Part shown: positions 14,342-17,118 of the stretch, piece by piece | Numbering within the stretch: position 1 is the first letter of the stretch | How the letters are laid out: every line of letters begins with the position of its first letter | From: Pirellulaceae bacterium | GTDB taxonomy: Bacteria > Planctomycetota > Planctomycetia > Pirellulales > Pirellulaceae | Direction of reading: 5' to 3' | DNA: 17,118 nt | Assembly: GCA_013002105.1 (NCBI GenBank) | Contig: JABDKS010000249.1 | Span: forward strand, 1 to 17,118 | Notes under the pieces: generated by a model | What the model was told of the DNA's origin: nothing | The model's database searches: none | Seen by the model: the letters and a program-made list of their open reading frames with translations, nothing else | Position numbers and translations under genes: made by a program

Positions 14342-15229
14342 GTGACTCACAATAAAAAAAGAATACTGATTGCCGTGACGATGTTGGTTGCCGGTTCCTT
14401 TTTGCTCCTGCGATCGCGCCGGGGCTCAGGGATCGATGCGACCAGTGTCGCACCCTCTGATTTGCAAGAGATCGAGTCGCCGACGCGCGACGCCACGATG
14501 AGTGATGTGCTTGAGTTGGCGCAGGCAGCCAGAGAGCACATCGCGACGAATCTGAACGACTACACGGCGACATTCATCAAACAGGAAGCCGACGAGCGGG
14601 GAACGTTGGGTGAAGAAACGGTCATCCAGCTCAAAGTACAAACGCGACTTCGCAATGATACCGATGACGCGCCCATGCGAGTCTATTTGCGGTTCACTGC
14701 TCCCGAGAGCTACAAAGGCCGCGAAGTGCTTTGGGGCGAAGACATCTACGATGGACAAATGGCAGTGCACGAAACTGGGCTGCTGCTTGGTTTCAAAACC
14801 ATCTGGCTCGATCCCAATGGCATGATCGCGATGCAGGGCCAACGTTATCCAATCAGCGAGATTGGTCTGACCCGGCTGGTCGAAAAGCTAATCGAACGTG
14901 GCGAAAAAGACCGACACAATCCGAACGTGGTCGTCACCATCACACACGATCACAAAATCGGCGACGTCCCGGCGCAATTGATTCAGGTTCGCCGCACCCA
15001 ACCCAGCGGCGACGACAAAGAAGACTTTGCGCTCGCCGAGATCGCAATCGATCCAGAACGCCAATTGATTTTGCAATACCGGAGTTTCGGTTGGCCCAGT
15101 CCCGACAATCCGTCCGGCTCGACCGACTTGCCACTGCAAGAATCGTACACCTATCAAAACATCCAGACGAACGTCGGCCTGACCGACAGCGATTTTGACG
15201 TCAAAAATCCTTTGTACAACTTTCCGTAG
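14342..15229 (+). CDS. DUF1571 family protein with N-terminal membrane anchor
   Basis: This 295-residue protein has a basic N-terminus and a hydrophobic segment (about residues 7-23) followed by RSRR, so it is either a signal anchor or an uncleaved export signal with the rest outside the cytoplasm. The remainder matches my recollection of DUF1571: DYTATFIKQE (73-82), VYLRFTAPESYKGREVLW (114-131), AVHETG (141-146), WLDPNGMIAMQGQRYPISEIGL (155-176), then LVEKLIERGE. The family is common in Planctomycetes and its function is not known; the curved beta-sheet layout suggested by the motifs recalls outer-membrane lipoprotein carriers of the LolA type, which is inference. The start is GTG 14342, with the Shine-Dalgarno site weak. 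It follows the strong terminator, so it has its own promoter. Confidence 0.85.
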   Translation: MTHNKKRILIAVTMLVAGSFLLLRSRRGSGIDATSVAPSDLQEIESPTRDATMSDVLELAQAAREHIATNLNDYTATFIKQEADERGTLGEETVIQLKVQTRLRNDTDDAPMRVYLRFTAPESYKGREVLWGEDIYDGQMAVHETGLLLGFKTIWLDPNGMIAMQGQRYPISEIGLTRLVEKLIERGEKDRHNPNVVVTITHDHKIGDVPAQLIQVRRTQPSGDDKEDFALAEIAIDPERQLILQYRSFGWPSPDNPSGSTDLPLQESYTYQNIQTNVGLTDSDFDVKNPLYNFP

Positions 15230-15413
15230 AACATTTCAGGTTACTTGTGGGCTAGGATTTTTGCGGTCAAGCGTCTGTCCTGACGCGATTTTGCCTGGAC
15301 GGAATCTGACCTGCGATCAGTCCGCCTTCACCCTGGAAATGCTTCAATGGATCCGCGGATCGTTTCTCAATCCGCCCTATCTCAGCCATCACTCGATAAG
15401 CCAGGTAGCCATC

Positions 15414-16049
15414 ATGCGTTCTGTTATTTTCTCCTGCATCCTCTTGTTGGCCCTCGGCTCTGTGAACGCCGACGAACTTGTACTGGAGGATTACCAGGGT
15501 GGCGGAGAATTCCAGGTCGCTGATTGGGCCAACTCGTTCGCCGATCCCGAGGGCAATCGAAATTCAGCGATTCAGAGCGATCAACGCGCCGTGGTGACTT
15601 GGGCAACAAAATGGAGCGGCCTGCCGTCCAACGGTGAAGCCATCGATGCGTCAACCTACACGACATTTCAGGCCGACGTGATGGTTCCCAAAGACCAGCC
15701 CGCTCAAGAGGGAACGAACTTCTACTTCCAACTGCTCAACGAAGGTGACGTGGGCTACTCGTATTGGGAAGCGTATGTTCCACAAACCCTGGTTCCCTCT
15801 GACGGCAAATGGTATCGCATCGAGTTTCCGATCAAGTCGATGGCCACCGGCCATGGCGACGGAGGCGAAAAACCGACCGATTTCAAGACGATCAACGGCA
15901 CGGTTTGTGGCATGACGTTTGATGAAGACGGCAGCAAGTTTAAACTCAAGAAAGCCCTGTTTGATAACTTGACGCTCACCACCAACGTCGTCAAAAAAGC
16001 AACCGCATCACCGTCGCCCAAGTCGGTTTCGACCGCCGAGAAACGATAG
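15414..16049 (+). CDS. Small exported protein, probable carbohydrate-binding-like beta-sandwich
   Basis: A 211-residue protein. MRSVIFSCILLLALGSVNA is a clean signal peptide cut before DE (residues 20-21). The mature part is rich in Trp/Tyr and strand-like segments: QGGGEFQVADWANSF, TTFQADVMV, TNFYFQLLNEGDVGYSYWEAYVP, GKWYRIEFPIKSM, VCGMTFDEDG, and KKALFDNLTLT at the end. That order (a 'W.r..iPl' strand, then a final 'DN..l' strand) recalls galactose-binding-like domains such as CBM11/CIA30 types, so sugar binding is a reasonable guess. I know no named family for certain. The frame is open upstream to 15195, but ATG 15414 is chosen for the signal peptide and an AGG eight bases before it. The C-terminus is a Ser/Lys/Pro tail. 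Confidence 0.8.
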   Translation: MRSVIFSCILLLALGSVNADELVLEDYQGGGEFQVADWANSFADPEGNRNSAIQSDQRAVVTWATKWSGLPSNGEAIDASTYTTFQADVMVPKDQPAQEGTNFYFQLLNEGDVGYSYWEAYVPQTLVPSDGKWYRIEFPIKSMATGHGDGGEKPTDFKTINGTVCGMTFDEDGSKFKLKKALFDNLTLTTNVVKKATASPSPKSVSTAEKR

Positions 16050-16200
16050 GCTTCCTAACAACGCAGCCACCCACCGACGACGACTGTGCCCCGCCTCACG
16101 CATTCAGCGACGATGGGCCGTGGGAATTCCACACTTGGGCCACTTGGGAAATGATTACAATGAGGTGCCAACCCCGAAGTCCCACCCCGCTGTTTGAACG

Positions 16201-17118
16201 ATGTCCTTGCCCCGTCCGCTCGCTATCGTCGCGATCGCATCGATATCTGCGATCTCATTTGTATTCGCGTCACCGGGTAATCCAGCCCGTGCCGACGAAC
16301 TGAACTTCAACCGGGATGTGCGCCCCATCTTGTCGGAGACCTGCTTCCATTGCCACGGCCCCGATGGTGCAACTCGAGAGGCCGATTTGCGCCTGGACCA
16401 GAAGGAGTCGGCGTTGTCGGTCATCACGCCTGGCGATGTCGCGGCCAGCGAATTGGTTCGTCGCATCCAGTCGGCTGATCCCGACGAAAAAATGCCACCG
16501 GCTGATTGCGGCAAAACACTCTCAACCAAGCAGCGTGAGATTCTTGTCGCGTGGGTCAAAACGGGAGCACCCTTTCAACGCCATTGGGCGTTCACGCCAC
16601 CGCAACGAAATATTGTTGTCCCACCGGACTCAGGCAACTGGTCGCGCAGTCCAATCGATCGGTTTGTTCTGCGCCGCGCCCGACAAGTTGGCATGGAACC
16701 ATCGCCACAGGCTGATCGCGAAACGCTCCTGCGCCGCATGACGCTGGACCTAACCGGTTTGCCGCCGACGCCCCAAGAAACCGCCGACTTTGTCGCCGAC
16801 CGTAGCGTCAATGCGGTGGAAAGGGTGATTGATCGGTTGATGAATTCGCACCACTACGGCGAACACATGGCGCTGCCGTGGTTGGAAGCATCGCGATATG
16901 CCGACACGGACGGATATCAAAACGATCGATACCGCCATCAACATGTTTGGCGTGACTGGGTGATTGAAGCCTACAATGCCAACATGCCCTACGACCAATT
17001 TGTCATTGAACAAATTGCCGGAGACATGTTGCCAGACGCCACACTTCGACAGCAGATCGCAAGTGGTTTCGGTCGCAATCATCGCATCAATAGCGAAGAC
17101 GGCTCAATACCCGAAGAG
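16201..17118 (+). CDS. Planctomycete cytochrome-like (PSCyt1) / DUF1549 protein, 3' truncated by the window
   Basis: The first 306 residues are present and the frame is open to the last base. MSLPRPLAIVAIASISAISFVFA is a signal peptide, probably cut after NPARA (about residue 31). Residues 35-125 form a cytochrome-c-like domain: NFNRDVRPILSETCFHCHGPDG with the heme-attachment motif CFHCH (C48, C51, H52) and DEKMPP with M98, the likely second heme ligand. From about 146 a DUF1549-type region follows: SPIDRFVLRR, LRRMTLDLTGLPPT (177-190), HYGEHMALPWLEASRYADTDGYQND. In complete members DUF1553 and often a LamG or discoidin domain come next. These exported proteins are a Planctomycete hallmark, often linked to sulfated-polysaccharide use, but their reaction is not established. 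Start ATG 16201; the ribosome binding site is weak. Confidence 0.93.
   Translation, partial: MSLPRPLAIVAIASISAISFVFASPGNPARADELNFNRDVRPILSETCFHCHGPDGATREADLRLDQKESALSVITPGDVAASELVRRIQSADPDEKMPPADCGKTLSTKQREILVAWVKTGAPFQRHWAFTPPQRNIVVPPDSGNWSRSPIDRFVLRRARQVGMEPSPQADRETLLRRMTLDLTGLPPTPQETADFVADRSVNAVERVIDRLMNSHHYGEHMALPWLEASRYADTDGYQNDRYRHQHVWRDWVIEAYNANMPYDQFVIEQIAGDMLPDATLRQQIASGFGRNHRINSEDGSIPEE

Noticed and set aside
13347..14573. Open frame of 408 codons on the minus strand
   Set aside because: It runs antisense through the exported-protein gene, through a strong terminator and into the DUF1571 gene; composition is that of a shadow frame.

Overview
The window reads as chromosomal DNA of a Planctomycetes bacterium, probably in the Rhodopirellula/Pirellulaceae neighbourhood. 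The evidence is the gene content: a Planctomycete-type secreted cytochrome-like protein (CxxCH followed by a DUF1549-type region) at the right edge, a DUF1571 protein, a discoidin-type domain at the left edge, a fused AroD-AroE enzyme, a class II photolyase, scattered transcription units with long gaps, frequent GTG/TTG starts and mostly weak Shine-Dalgarno sites. Genus is inference; there is no rRNA or tRNA to anchor it. I saw no insertion sequence, prophage, CRISPR array or tRNA.

Layout. 2-385 (+) is the tail of a discoidin (F5/8 type C-like) protein. 478-3610 (-) holds, in transcription order, a secreted eight-bladed PQQ-type beta-propeller protein, a HemN/HemW-like radical SAM protein and a GcvH-like lipoyl-carrier protein; the last two overlap by GTGA. 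3912-5875 (+) is a bifunctional 3-dehydroquinate dehydratase/shikimate dehydrogenase followed at once by an ArgA-like GNAT acetyltransferase. Convergent to it, 5880-7184 (-) encodes a degenerate prepilin-peptidase-like membrane protein with an acidic, repeat-bearing tail. 7489-8403 (+) is a response-regulator receiver fused to an RsbW-type ATPase domain, and 8765-10228 (+) is a class II DNA photolyase.

10590-12041 (+) is a translation block: rplM (L13), rpsI (S9) and, after a gap, infA (IF-1) with a TTG start. 12525-14237 (+) is an unrecognised 570-residue exported protein closed by a textbook rho-independent terminator. Then come a membrane-anchored DUF1571 protein (14342-15229), a small exported probable beta-sandwich protein (15414-16049), and the first 306 codons of a PSCyt1/DUF1549 protein that runs off the window.

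Most genes are housekeeping or lineage-typical. The best candidate for something undescribed is the translationally coupled radical SAM / lipoyl-carrier pair, which has no glycine-cleavage partner beside it. Second-tier items are the degenerate prepilin peptidase, the receiver-anti-sigma-kinase fusion and the repeat-rich spacers around rplM and infA.
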